DNA of 64,000 bases from Photobacterium indicum (GTDB taxonomy: Bacteria; Pseudomonadota; Gammaproteobacteria; Enterobacterales; Vibrionaceae). The position numbers were made by a program, and so were the translations under genes. The notes under the pieces were generated by a model. It had not been told where the DNA came from and made no database searches. It saw only the letters and a list, made by a program, of their open reading frames with translations. The stretch lies in contig NZ_PYOC01000006.1 of assembly GCF_003026215.1 (NCBI RefSeq), positions 214,891-278,890 of the forward strand, given 5' to 3'. Positions 51,702 to 60,529 of this stretch are shown here, piece after piece. How positions within the stretch are numbered: the first letter of the stretch is position 1; each line of letters begins with the position of its first letter.

Positions 51702-54652
51702 AAGGCTGCCCCTAATACAATTAACGTGATAATGCCTAGTGCATCCCTTATCCCTTGGCGAAACTGCTCTGTTACTGAGTCATCTTGATCTGGGACGTAC
51801 ACCGTATCACCAGGGCGGAGTAGAGGGAGTGGGCTACGACTGGGATCATTAACATAATCTCTTAAGCTAAATGTTTGTGATTTATCACCGCAGCATGATG
51901 TATTTACGATCATTATTCTGTCGATATAGGCTTTATCTGTTGGCCCACCAGCTTCAGCAAGCAAATCTAAAATATTCATTTGTGTATTGAACGAATAGCG
52001 CCCCGGCTTATTGACGGCCCCCATTAATCGAACAACGCGTTCTGCAGGTTTATCTAGCCAATCACCTTGACGTCGGGGTACATATATCACATCTCCAGGC
52101 ACAACCTTGGGGATCAATGATTCATCACCTGTTTCAAAGTATAGCGATAGATTTAATTGAGTGACTTTGGTCTTATTGCCATCACGATGACTGATTCTAA
52201 TTTGACGTAAGTCTGCTTCACCGTTGGGGCCATCAGCTGCAGATAATATATCGAGAAACCCTAATTCGTGGTTAAAAGCGTAACGCCCAGGAACGCCAAC
52301 TTGACCGAATACATAAATCGAATCATCTGATGATTGGCGTATCCAACTTGCTTTATTGTCGGAAGGGTCGCGAGGTAATTCATCAATAACAATAGTATCG
52401 CCAGCTTCTAATCGAGGAAGACCTGCAAAATTTCCCCCTTCATTTATAAAGCTCTCTAGATCAAAATAAATGACATTTTCTTTCCCAACTCGGCTCTCTT
52501 TAATTATGCGAATATTACTTATATTGGCTTCCTGTTTTGGGCCGCCAGCCATCGCGAGTAAATCAAGAAAGGACATTTGGCTATTCCATTTATAACGTCC
52601 AGGAGTATTGACTGCACCAATGACTTTGACTGCTTTTGTGTCTGCAACACTTTCAGTTTTTGGCACATAAATAACATCGCCAGCATTCACTTTTGGCAAC
52701 ACCTTTTCATTGCCTGTTTCAAAGTATCGAGCTAAATCAAAACGTGTAACTCGACTTGTTTTACCGTTTCTGTGACTAATTAATATTTCTTGAATGTCAG
52801 CTTTACTATTAGGACCATCGGCTGCAGAAAGAATATCTAAAAAACCAAGTTCTTGGTTAAAAGCATAACGCCCAGGTGCACCTACTTCACCAAAAATATA
52901 AATGGAATCTTTAGCTGCCTGCCTAATCCAACCGGCTTTATTATCGGTAGGATCATGAGGTAATTCATCGACGATGACAGTATCGCTGGCATTTAAATTA
53001 GGAAGTAAATTTGTTGGGCTTCCTTGTTTTGTAAACGCTTGTAAATCGAAAAATTGAACTTCGTGCCCTTTATTTTCAGCAGTAGATTCTTTAATTATTC
53101 GAATATTACTGAGATTAGCTTGTTGTTTTGGGCCTCCAGAGTGAGCGAGTAAATCCATGAATGTCATACTGTCATGCCATTCGTAACGACCTGGTTTATA
53201 GACAGCTCCCATAATTTTGATTGCACGATCATTGGTCACTTTTAGCCATGACTTTTCATTAAGATCAACTTTTTCCGGTATGAAAACTACATCACCGGGG
53301 GACATTGCTGGAAGGGTATATTGGGCTGGGTTCTGTGCATATTCAACCAAGTTAATTGCGATCGGAGCCTTTGTATTGCTTAATATTTTTATATTCGTTG
53401 TATCAGCAAAACGAGTTGGCCCTCCTGCATTCGCAAGAACATCGATGAAACTTGTACCCGGTGATGTTTCATAGGGCCCTGCGGCTTTTACCTCGCCCAT
53501 CACGTAGATGGTTCGTGAGGTTGTGTTGATATCTTTTATTTCAATAGGAACAAAAATAATAGTACCTGGTTTAACTTCTGGCATGTTGTCTGTTTTACCA
53601 GTATCAAGGTAGGCTTTTAAATCAAATTGGCTGGGAACATTATCTGTTATGACGCGTATTTTCGTGACATCAGCATAGCGGGTAACACCCTCTGCCCGCA
53701 TTAGTGCGTCGACGACATTCATGTTTGGTTTGAAGCTGAAGGTGCCTGGCTTATGCAATTCACCAAAAATGGTGACACCTTGGATATCATCGGTACTCGT
53801 TTTTTCAGGCGCTTCAATTGGGGCGAAAATGGTTGTACCTGGTTTTATTGGAGGAAGATTACTGGTATCTCCAGTTTCAAGGTAGGTACTTAAATTGAAT
53901 CGATAAGACATCCCATTGGTAATCACGCGTATTTTTGTTACATCGGCATAACGAGTAACACCGTTGGCTCGCATTAATGCATCGACAACCGTCATATTAG
54001 GCTTGAAGCTGAAAGTACCTGGATTGCGCAACTCTCCGAAAATAGTTATGCCTTGTGCCTCGTCGGCATCTCCTCTTTCATGTATCGACATATCATCAAA
54101 ATTCATTTCGATGTTGCCTAATAATGGAGAGGCAGGGATGAAAATAGTATCGCCACCTTTAAGGCTGGGTAGCAGAGTCTGGTCGCCAGAATCTAGATAG
54201 GCTTTATAATTGAATATTTTGGTACTGCTATTACGTAGTAACTTGAACTTATCTAATTGTGCTCCTGGTCTTGCCCCGCCAGCAGCGGAAAGCGCCATTT
54301 GTACATTGCTTCCAGGTTTAAGTGATACTGTTCCTGGCTTTTCTACATAGCCAAGCACCTTAATTCGAATCAGCTGCTCCATTATCGTGAGTTTAAATTC
54401 ATCAAGGTTGCGATATATAGATGCAAGTTTTTGACGTACATGCTGTTCGGCGTCTATCACGGTTAACCCTGCAACATTGATTAAGCCTACTTCAGGTAAC
54501 CGTAATTGTCCTTGGTCATTAATCGTGTATGGGGTATCAAAAGCCGCTTCACCTGGAACTTGTAAAAAAACCCGATCGCCGGGTGTTAATGTATCTCCCC
54601 ATACGTAAGAGAAAGGCATTATTAGCAGAAGAAGTAGGAACATTCTTCTCAT
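51698..54652 (-). CDS. Polysaccharide export protein with nine SLBB repeats (Wza/SypC-like)
   Basis: A 984-residue outer-membrane export protein, far longer than Wza. A signal peptide (about 19 residues; no lipobox) leads to an N-terminal poly-export domain (about 20-95), then nine SLBB units at about 96-174, 200-280, 291-372, 380-460, 476-563, 582-665, 674-758, 778-860 and 872-955. Each has the pattern (I/V)xGxVxxPGxYxF...LDLLAxAGGP...GDxVxVP. A hydrophobic, amphipathic C-terminus (about 965-984) could insert in the outer membrane as in Wza. Units 2/3 and the pairs 5+6/7+8 are near-identical tandem duplications. It follows the OmpA gene with a four-base overlap. Confidence 0.88.
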   Translation of the reverse strand: MRRMFLLLLLIMPFSYVWGDTLTPGDRVFLQVPGEAAFDTPYTINDQGQLRLPEVGLINVAGLTVIDAEQHVRQKLASIYRNLDEFKLTIMEQLIRIKVLGYVEKPGTVSLKPGSNVQMALSAAGGARPGAQLDKFKLLRNSSTKIFNYKAYLDSGDQTLLPSLKGGDTIFIPASPLLGNIEMNFDDMSIHERGDADEAQGITIFGELRNPGTFSFKPNMTVVDALMRANGVTRYADVTKIRVITNGMSYRFNLSTYLETGDTSNLPPIKPGTTIFAPIEAPEKTSTDDIQGVTIFGELHKPGTFSFKPNMNVVDALMRAEGVTRYADVTKIRVITDNVPSQFDLKAYLDTGKTDNMPEVKPGTIIFVPIEIKDINTTSRTIYVMGEVKAAGPYETSPGTSFIDVLANAGGPTRFADTTNIKILSNTKAPIAINLVEYAQNPAQYTLPAMSPGDVVFIPEKVDLNEKSWLKVTNDRAIKIMGAVYKPGRYEWHDSMTFMDLLAHSGGPKQQANLSNIRIIKESTAENKGHEVQFFDLQAFTKQGSPTNLLPNLNASDTVIVDELPHDPTDNKAGWIRQAAKDSIYIFGEVGAPGRYAFNQELGFLDILSAADGPNSKADIQEILISHRNGKTSRVTRFDLARYFETGNEKVLPKVNAGDVIYVPKTESVADTKAVKVIGAVNTPGRYKWNSQMSFLDLLAMAGGPKQEANISNIRIIKESRVGKENVIYFDLESFINEGGNFAGLPRLEAGDTIVIDELPRDPSDNKASWIRQSSDDSIYVFGQVGVPGRYAFNHELGFLDILSAADGPNGEADLRQIRISHRDGNKTKVTQLNLSLYFETGDESLIPKVVPGDVIYVPRRQGDWLDKPAERVVRLMGAVNKPGRYSFNTQMNILDLLAEAGGPTDKAYIDRIMIVNTSCCGDKSQTFSLRDYVNDPSRSPLPLLRPGDTVYVPDQDDSVTEQFRQGIRDALGIITLIVLGAAL
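52040..53227 (-). repeat. Tandem duplication of a two-SLBB module inside the exporter gene
   Basis: Residues about 476-673 (53227-52634) and 674-871 (52633-52040) form two 198-residue modules that align throughout, including the linker (DELPHDPTDNKAGWIRQ versus DELPRDPSDNKASWIRQ). Each holds a divergent pair of SLBB domains. The copies are similar but not identical, so the duplication is not very recent. Confidence 0.85.
53537..54055 (-). repeat. Duplicated SLBB units 2 and 3 inside the exporter gene
   Basis: Residues 200-280 and 291-372: over the first 46 residues of each I count 41 identical (GELRNPGTFSFKPNM versus GELHKPGTFSFKPNM, then VTRYADVTKIRVIT in both). A separate duplication event from the 198-residue one. 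Confidence 0.85.
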
Positions 54653-55431
54653 AATGATTCTCGTACTGCGTTCCAGTCTTTTAGTGAGTACACACGGTGT
54701 AAAGATTGTGCGTGATGTTCAACAAGAACTTGTGCCTCAACTTTTCTATTTGCAAGGCGTTGGGTTCGTGAGTGAGTGTCATCCATAGCCATACTTTCTC
54801 CTGCACTAAATACCGCTATTTGGTTTGATTTAACCCCCTGTTCAATCAGAAATCGTTTAACGGCTGAAGCTCTTTTCATTCCTAGTTGGATGTTGCTATC
54901 ACTAGTACCTAATGAGTCGGTATGACCTGTAAGTTGAAGGTGCCAATGAGATTGGCGCTTCAATATTGTTGCGGCATAACGTAATGCTTGTTGATAATCA
55001 GGTAAGAGCTCTGCACGATTTAACGCAAATTGATTATCAAGAGCCATGAAAACAAGGAGTTTTTCTTTTAGCTCAACTTCTGAATAGCTATGGTCAAAGC
55101 ATGTGGTGTGATATTCAAGCCAATCCATTTGCGTTTGAATAACAGCTTGTTGAGTCTGGTATTGAAGTAGGGTGATTTCAGCATCTTTATCAAACCCTGC
55201 TTTTGCCTCATCGCGCGCTTTTAAATAAAGGTATTCAAGCTTTTGATATTGACCCGGTAAACAAAGCTTGGCACCACGAGTTGCTAATATTTGTAGTTCA
55301 AAACTGTGATGCTCTAGTTGGCGAAGCTGTACTTGAACCGGAGGATCTGGATCATTATCCTCTACAGGCGGCCATAAAGTGCAGCCTCCTAAGGCTAATG
55401 GTGTAAGCAAGCAGATCAGTCTCCATATCAT
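54649..55431 (-). CDS. OmpA-domain lipoprotein (SypB-like)
   Basis: A 260-residue lipoprotein: signal peptide with lipobox LGGC (Cys 17), a Gln-rich helical middle (about 30-125), and a C-terminal OmpA/MotB peptidoglycan-binding domain (about 130-245) with TGHTDSLGTSDSNIQLGMKRASAV. It should anchor the export machinery to peptidoglycan. It overlaps the STAS gene upstream and the exporter gene downstream by four bases each, so STAS-OmpA-exporter-ATPase form one tightly coupled unit, in the same order as sypABCD. Confidence 0.88.
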   Translation of the reverse strand: MIWRLICLLTPLALGGCTLWPPVEDNDPDPPVQVQLRQLEHHSFELQILATRGAKLCLPGQYQKLEYLYLKARDEAKAGFDKDAEITLLQYQTQQAVIQTQMDWLEYHTTCFDHSYSEVELKEKLLVFMALDNQFALNRAELLPDYQQALRYAATILKRQSHWHLQLTGHTDSLGTSDSNIQLGMKRASAVKRFLIEQGVKSNQIAVFSAGESMAMDDTHSRTQRLANRKVEAQVLVEHHAQSLHRVYSLKDWNAVRESL

Positions 55432-55739
55432 AAAAACTCCGCAGAAGTGACCAGAGGGATAACTTTATCTATTCGTAGCATTTGGATGAGCTTTCTAGGT
55501 TGACCATTAACATTGAGTAGACACAAATTTTTATTACGACTTTTTAGACGTTTGTATAAGAAAACAATGGCACCGATTCCACAAGAGTCAATAAATTGTA
55601 CGTGTGTCATATCAATTACTAGCTCATTTTTTTCTGTATTACTTAAGGTTTCAAATTCAACTTCTAGTTGCCTAGCACTCTGGACATCGAATTCGTGCTC
55701 TAAAGAAAGTGCTACTGCTGGCTGGGAAAGAGTTAACAT
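55428..55739 (-). CDS. STAS-domain anti-sigma-factor-antagonist-like protein (SypA-like)
   Basis: A 103-residue single STAS domain. The phosphorylation-site loop FIDSCGIGAI puts Ser at 52 in the usual DSxG position; the start MLTLSQPAVALSLEHEFDVQSAR and the end are complete. In Vibrio fischeri SypA, a homologous single-domain STAS protein, the state of this Ser is set by SypE and controls biofilm formation. Neither a SypE nor any other kinase/phosphatase is in view here, so its partner lies elsewhere. A sigma-54-like site lies 41-56 bases upstream. Confidence 0.88.
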   Translation of the reverse strand: MLTLSQPAVALSLEHEFDVQSARQLEVEFETLSNTEKNELVIDMTHVQFIDSCGIGAIVFLYKRLKSRNKNLCLLNVNGQPRKLIQMLRIDKVIPLVTSAEFL

Positions 55740-55779
55740 ATAACCGCCTTATATAAAGATTTGGACTCATAAGGAGTAA

Positions 55780-55795
55780 TACAAAGTGTGTGCCA
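55780..55795 (-). promoter_or_regulatory. Sigma-54-like promoter upstream of the STAS gene
   Basis: Minus strand TGGCACACACTTTGTA: TGGCAC, five bases, TTGT, then A. It matches the -24/-12 consensus TGGCAC-N5-TTGCW in spacing and everywhere but the C of the -12 GC. It falls directly after the stop of the upstream fusion gene and 41 bases before the STAS start, where a promoter for the sypABCD-like unit would be. In V. fischeri sypA has a sigma-54 promoter driven by SypG. Confidence 0.65.
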
Positions 55796-55796
55796 G

Positions 55797-57590
55797 TTAT
55801 TGCCCTCGCTTGGCAAACATGATGTAAGATGTTTTGAATAGAATATACAAATCCATTCGAAGCCACTGTATTGGTGAACTTAATGCGATGGCGTAAGCGT
55901 GATCCCAAGCTATTTTATTTTTAACATCCTCAAGATCATTGTCGTAGCCACTATTAACCTGCGCTAAACCGGTTAGGCCTGGTCGAAGTCCTGTCGTTCT
56001 TTCTAAATAAAATGGCAATGCATTTTGCAAATTACCGCACATTTCTGGTCGTTCAGGGCGGGGGCCGATTAAGGACATGTCGCCTCTTATTACATTAATG
56101 AATTGTGGCAGTTCGTCCAAACGTGTTGCTCGTAAAAAACGGCCAGTATTGGTTATTCGAGGGTCATCTTTTGTCGCCCATACCGCACCCGATTTTTTTT
56201 CTGCATCATTTGTCATGGTGCGAAATTTAAAGATTTCAAATAACTCTACTTTTGTTTCACTTATCTGACCGACTCGTATTTGACGATAAAATATAGGACC
56301 TGAGGAATCATATTTAATGGCGAAGGCGATGAATGGCCATAGTGGCAGTGTCAGAGTAAGACCAATACAGCTAAAAATGATATCGCTCATTCGCTTTATC
56401 GTTTGGGTCGATTGTGTTTGATAGTTACTCAGGGGCGGTAAGTGGCGCCACCCTTGCTTAAATTGTCCGTTCAAATACCGTAGCATGCCAAGTAGAGAGG
56501 AATAGTATGCCCCGACAATGTAATGAACTTTATCGATAACCTTTGAATGGATATTGATTAGCGGTAGAGATGCAATACCGTATATGGATAATTGACTAAT
56601 CACCATACCCAAGGCCAATGCCGAGCCTTGTAATGCCATTAATACTGAAGTAATAAAATAACCCACGAATAGGAATGGCATCACTGTGCGAAGGCCTTTT
56701 CCGGAAGTAAACAACCAACGGACTCTCAGGTTTTTGTGGGTGAAGACGAATTGACAACGTATTAATTGTTGTAAATTACCGGCTCCAATCCTTTGTCGTC
56801 TTTGATGGTTTTCATTTTGACTTGTCGGGGCAATCTCAACACTGTTGATATTTTGATTAAAGATAATGTTAAAGCCTTGCTTTAATACCATCATCGGTAA
56901 AATGAAATCATCATTTATCGTATCTTCGGGAAGGGGAGAGTAGAGATGAGATCTCATGGCATAAAATGCCCCATTTCCTCCGATAACACTGCCCAATTGA
57001 GACTCGGCAAAACGGATATTATTTTGCCATTGCCAATATTGGTTTTCACCTTCAGAAGGAGAAGCCAGTAAATAGCTGCAAGTAATTGCACCTGTTTCTT
57101 CATTTTCAAAACTTTTAGCAACTTGTTTTAAAGCATCAATCGATATTAACGCTGAGGTATCGGTAAGAGAAATAATATCGGTTTCATTTTTTGCGTAAGT
57201 CATTAATTCATTGAGGCGAGCTAATTTTCCTCGGTTGCTTTTTTTGACCCAGAATTTAAGGCGTATTCCAGCTGCGGTAAATTGTGATTCATACTGTGCA
57301 ATAATTTCAGCGGTATTATCACTACAACCATCACAGCAGATTAAAACCTGTAACTTTTCAGACGGATAATCGAGCATTAATATATTCGCGAGCTTGGCTT
57401 CAATGTAAGCCTCTTCATTATGAGCGGGCATGATGAGAGAGATACTGGGAAACATTAATGGGTCTTTGTGCTTTTCTTTTATTTCATTTTTTCTTTTATT
57501 TCCCAACCAAACTAACGCTGCGGTATAAACAAAATGGTGATAGATAATAACGGCAGTTATTACAAATAAAATGATCCATCCTAAAATCAT
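55797..57590 (-). CDS. Fusion of a GT2 glycosyltransferase and a polyprenyl-phosphate sugar-phosphotransferase (SypQ-SypR-like)
   Basis: A 597-residue two-domain membrane protein. Residues 1-395: an N-terminal helix, a GT2 catalytic domain (PAHNEEAYI at 55-63, D87 in CCDGCSDNT, D144 in TDTSALI, the acidic NDDFILP at 226-232 and the QRxRI-like 265-268), and several transmembrane helices. Residues 398-597: a bacterial sugar-transferase domain (membrane helix, RQIRVGQ, KFRTMT, RLDELPQFINVIRGDMSLIGPRPE, RPGLTGLAQVN) that loads the first sugar phosphate on undecaprenyl phosphate. These are normally separate proteins (SypQ and SypR in V. fischeri). No stop or frameshift lies between the parts. Confidence 0.88.
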   Translation of the reverse strand: MILGWIILFVITAVIIYHHFVYTAALVWLGNKRKNEIKEKHKDPLMFPSISLIMPAHNEEAYIEAKLANILMLDYPSEKLQVLICCDGCSDNTAEIIAQYESQFTAAGIRLKFWVKKSNRGKLARLNELMTYAKNETDIISLTDTSALISIDALKQVAKSFENEETGAITCSYLLASPSEGENQYWQWQNNIRFAESQLGSVIGGNGAFYAMRSHLYSPLPEDTINDDFILPMMVLKQGFNIIFNQNINSVEIAPTSQNENHQRRQRIGAGNLQQLIRCQFVFTHKNLRVRWLFTSGKGLRTVMPFLFVGYFITSVLMALQGSALALGMVISQLSIYGIASLPLINIHSKVIDKVHYIVGAYYSSLLGMLRYLNGQFKQGWRHLPPLSNYQTQSTQTIKRMSDIIFSCIGLTLTLPLWPFIAFAIKYDSSGPIFYRQIRVGQISETKVELFEIFKFRTMTNDAEKKSGAVWATKDDPRITNTGRFLRATRLDELPQFINVIRGDMSLIGPRPERPEMCGNLQNALPFYLERTTGLRPGLTGLAQVNSGYDNDLEDVKNKIAWDHAYAIALSSPIQWLRMDLYILFKTSYIMFAKRGQ

Positions 57591-57614
57591 GACAGCCTCG
57601 AGTTTAAGGTTTAT

Positions 57615-58688
57615 TTAACAAGATAATGCTTCATATGCAGCAGTCATGGCTCTCACGTCTGCTTGGTGTTGAATGAACTGTACTGTTTGATTCGCTGCAT
57701 TTTGGTCTTGCTCTAACACTTGTATTAATGCTTTTGTAAGCGCTGTTTCATCATCAGGCGGAACTAGTATTCCTGTTTGTGGGCAAATAAGATCTGGTAT
57801 TGCGCCTACCGTCGTAGCAACAATACTATTGCCACAAGATTGCGCTTCCAGTAATGCAAGAGGGAGCCCCTCTTGACGGGATGGCATACAGAAGACATCA
57901 ATCGCACGGTAGAAATTACGCATTTGAGCGCAATAACCAAGCCAATGTATACGATCCGTAACCAGCCATTTTTGTACTTCTGCACGTAATTGTCGAGATT
58001 GAGGACCATCACCAGCTATAACAAGGTGGTGATCTTTAGGTAGGTCATGAAGCGCCCTTATTAATGTATCAATCCCTTTTTCTTTAACCAGTCGACCGGC
58101 ACAACCGATTAATTTCTTATCTAACGGTAGGTTAAATTGTTTGCGTGCGATGAGCTGATTACCTGGCGTGAAATACTGAGTATCAATTCCATTACAAATC
58201 ACATGATCTGGGCTGAGTAATAATATCTTTTCTAGTTGATAGGCAACTCTTGGTGCATCAGCAATGAGTTTTACTCTATTGGTATTGAGTAAGTAACGCG
58301 TCATGCGGCACTGTTTTTTATCGGCGAGATGCCAACTATCGTGTTCAGTATGTATGTGTGTTGCTTTATGCCCCAGCAATGCTAGTCGGCTATAAAACAA
58401 AGGCCCGATATGGTGTGAATGAAGCATTGTTACATTCAGTTTTGCTATCAATTTCTTTAACTTGATAACTGTTGAAAGGTTCATACCGATAGGCTTGTTG
58501 AGAAAAAATAATTGTGATTCGAAAGTGCGTAATTCAGGCCACTGCTTTATGGCTGTTTCTTTATTGCCTTCTAGCGCGACGATATAAACTTTGTGGCAAG
58601 GGGAGGCAAATCGAGCGAGATTTAACACGAGCTTTTCTATTCCTCCAGGTTGTAGATGTTGCACAACTTGTAATGTGATGTGTTCCAT
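57615..58688 (-). CDS. Glycosyltransferase, GT4 family
   Basis: A 357-residue GT-B glycosyltransferase with the N-terminal loop LQPGGIEKLVLNLAR, the donor-binding region IGCAGRLVKEKGIDTLIRAL and the EX7E motif in RQEGLPLALLEAQSCGNSIVA. Cytosolic, no membrane helix. It adds a sugar during repeat-unit assembly; donor and acceptor not predictable. Ten bases downstream of the chain-length gene, so co-transcribed. Confidence 0.88.
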   Translation of the reverse strand: MEHITLQVVQHLQPGGIEKLVLNLARFASPCHKVYIVALEGNKETAIKQWPELRTFESQLFFLNKPIGMNLSTVIKLKKLIAKLNVTMLHSHHIGPLFYSRLALLGHKATHIHTEHDSWHLADKKQCRMTRYLLNTNRVKLIADAPRVAYQLEKILLLSPDHVICNGIDTQYFTPGNQLIARKQFNLPLDKKLIGCAGRLVKEKGIDTLIRALHDLPKDHHLVIAGDGPQSRQLRAEVQKWLVTDRIHWLGYCAQMRNFYRAIDVFCMPSRQEGLPLALLEAQSCGNSIVATTVGAIPDLICPQTGILVPPDDETALTKALIQVLEQDQNAANQTVQFIQHQADVRAMTAAYEALSC

Positions 58689-58698
58689 TAGACTCCCC

Positions 58699-60126
58699 CT
58701 AAAACAGAGGTACTCGAACCAGTACCTGTGATTGTGTTAATTTGGCAATATGGTCGGTTTGATAAAGGCGTGTATCAAAGAGGATGACAACTCCTGCAAG
58801 GGAAGCGCCTAATCCAAAACCAACAACAATACCTAAGCAAAAATTGATCCACCATGGCCAATTCAGTGGTCTCTTAGGTTCTATTGGCTGCACAATCACT
58901 TTTAATTTTTCGGGTTCTTCAAAGCGACCAAGGTGTCCTGTTACTTTTGCCATCTCATAACGTTCAAATAGCTGGTTGTAAACGTTTGATTTTACATCGT
59001 AGTTTCGCTGTAATATTTTCAGTTGTTTTTCTAAATCAGCGAATTCCATCCGCTTTTCTGATAGTTCGTTGGTTTGCTCTTTTAATAAGGTAAGTTCTTC
59101 GCTTAATGCTTGTATTTGGCTTTCTGCATGTTGTAATTTTTCAAATTGACTTAATAATATCGGTTGCTTAGTTGGGTCGTTACTTTGATTACTGTTTGCG
59201 ATTCGCTGCCACAGTTGATTTATTTCCTGTGGATTTAACGTTTGTTGCTCATCAACTAGACGGGATCTTTCCTGCTTTAAGCGATTAAGTCGTCGGATCA
59301 CACCTTTGACGGACGAGTGTTGGTCTGTATAACTCGCGCGTAATATTGCAAGTTCAGCTTCAGATTTGACTATCTCTTGTTCTAAGATGCCAACGATAGG
59401 GTTCGTGCTCGCTAGCCTTTGGTAGAGATTTGCTCGCTTACTTTTAGCTTGTAGTAAATTCAGTTCAGTTTCACGGGTTTGATTGGCTAGTTGGAGGTCA
59501 TTTTGTGCATTTGCACCTTGTAATTGAGGTAGGTTATTAGCGTTGGCTGCTTTGAATTTCGCCAGTGCACTTTCAGCTAATTCGAGATCCAATTGGGTTG
59601 TTTCTAATTGTCGTTGTAAAAAGAGTTCTGAACCATCAACAGATGCTCGTCCTGGCGCGCGTAATTTTTCTTTAAAAACATCAGAGACTTTATTTAAAAT
59701 CAAAGGGATTTCTGATGGCGTTTTCCAGGTTAGGCTAAGTTGAACAAGATCATTACCAAGTAGCGATAAAGATAAGTTTTTACGCAGTAGGTTAATCATA
59801 TTATCTGTTTGTAGTAAGTCATCAGGTGGTGCTAGATTTAAATCATGAGTGACATTTTCTAAAATATTTCGACTATGAATGATGACTTGCAACGCTTTAA
59901 TGCGTTGTTTTAAGTTGACCGAAATTGAGAGGTCTTCCAAAAATGGATTTAGCAGTGCAGACTCTTGTACTAAAATTGTTGTCTCGGAATAATATCGCTT
60001 AGCTTTAAATAAGCCGCCCGTTGTCATTAGAATCGGCATGATAATGATCGGAATTAAAACTAAATACCGATAGCGCCATAAGGCATGAAGCAGAGGGTAG
60101 AGCCGAGCAAACAATAAATGTCGCAT
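58699..60126 (-). CDS. Wzz/GumC-like polysaccharide chain-length protein
   Basis: A 475-residue inner-membrane protein with one transmembrane helix at each end (about 19-40 and 430-456) and a long periplasmic coiled coil, the polysaccharide co-polymerase layout. The GNVR-type segment YQLFERYEMAKVTGHLGRFEEPEKLKVI precedes the second helix. It has no fused kinase domain; the nearest ATPase-like partner is the CpsD-like gene at the left end of the cluster. It starts one base after the stop of the small lipoprotein gene. Confidence 0.86.
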   Translation of the reverse strand: MRHLLFARLYPLLHALWRYRYLVLIPIIIMPILMTTGGLFKAKRYYSETTILVQESALLNPFLEDLSISVNLKQRIKALQVIIHSRNILENVTHDLNLAPPDDLLQTDNMINLLRKNLSLSLLGNDLVQLSLTWKTPSEIPLILNKVSDVFKEKLRAPGRASVDGSELFLQRQLETTQLDLELAESALAKFKAANANNLPQLQGANAQNDLQLANQTRETELNLLQAKSKRANLYQRLASTNPIVGILEQEIVKSEAELAILRASYTDQHSSVKGVIRRLNRLKQERSRLVDEQQTLNPQEINQLWQRIANSNQSNDPTKQPILLSQFEKLQHAESQIQALSEELTLLKEQTNELSEKRMEFADLEKQLKILQRNYDVKSNVYNQLFERYEMAKVTGHLGRFEEPEKLKVIVQPIEPKRPLNWPWWINFCLGIVVGFGLGASLAGVVILFDTRLYQTDHIAKLTQSQVLVRVPLF

Positions 60127-60127
60127 T

Positions 60128-60466
60128 TTACTGGCTCTGAATTAACAGCGTATCGGCTGCTTGCTGTGGTGCAAACTCCAACCGCATTGGTATATCTTTC
60201 ATTTGTGATAATTTGTTCACCGCTTTAATACGTTTTTGGCTTTGTAATAAAGCTTTGAATTTATCGTCTAAGTTTGCAGGGCCAACGTAGACTGTTAGTT
60301 GGTTATAAGGATTGTTGTCTAAAAAAACGTTTATTTTTCGTGTTTGTTCTGCTGTTAATGATATTTGTTCTGGGCTAAAAAATAGCTCTAGTTCTTGGCT
60401 TGTTTGTGGTGAACTTGCACAACCCCATAAGAATGACATTAAAATAACGTACCCAATCCATTTCAT
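60128..60466 (-). CDS. Small lipoprotein of the polysaccharide cluster
   Basis: A 112-residue protein with a lipoprotein signal (MKWIGYVILMSFLWGC; Cys 16). The rest resembles a short OmpA-like or secretin-associated fold (SLTAEQTRKINVFLDNNPYNQLTVYVGPAN) but I cannot name the family. It starts a transcription unit with a sigma-54-like site 39-54 bases before its ATG and an AAGGAGAG ribosome binding site. One base separates its stop from the chain-length gene. In V. fischeri, sypP also begins a sigma-54-controlled unit; equivalence is a guess. Confidence 0.75.
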   Translation of the reverse strand: MKWIGYVILMSFLWGCASSPQTSQELELFFSPEQISLTAEQTRKINVFLDNNPYNQLTVYVGPANLDDKFKALLQSQKRIKAVNKLSQMKDIPMRLEFAPQQAADTLLIQSQ

Positions 60467-60504
60467 CTTTCTCTCCTTTTTGTTTACCGCATACAGAAAG
60501 GTTT

Positions 60505-60520
60505 AGCAAAAAAAATGCCT
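60505..60520 (-). promoter_or_regulatory. Sigma-54-like promoter upstream of the small lipoprotein gene
   Basis: Minus strand AGGCATTTTTTTTGCT: GGCA, then TTGCT with exact -24/-12 spacing (GG to GC twelve bases). It misses only the first T and the C of TGGCAC. It is 39 bases before the start codon, right distance for a transcript start near 60494. Confidence 0.62.
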
Positions 60521-60529
60521 AATGTGAGG

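Noticed and set aside
52040..54055. Regular repeats that could be read as a CRISPR or satellite array
   Set aside because: Repeat units are hundreds of bases, in frame, diverged and encode SLBB domains.
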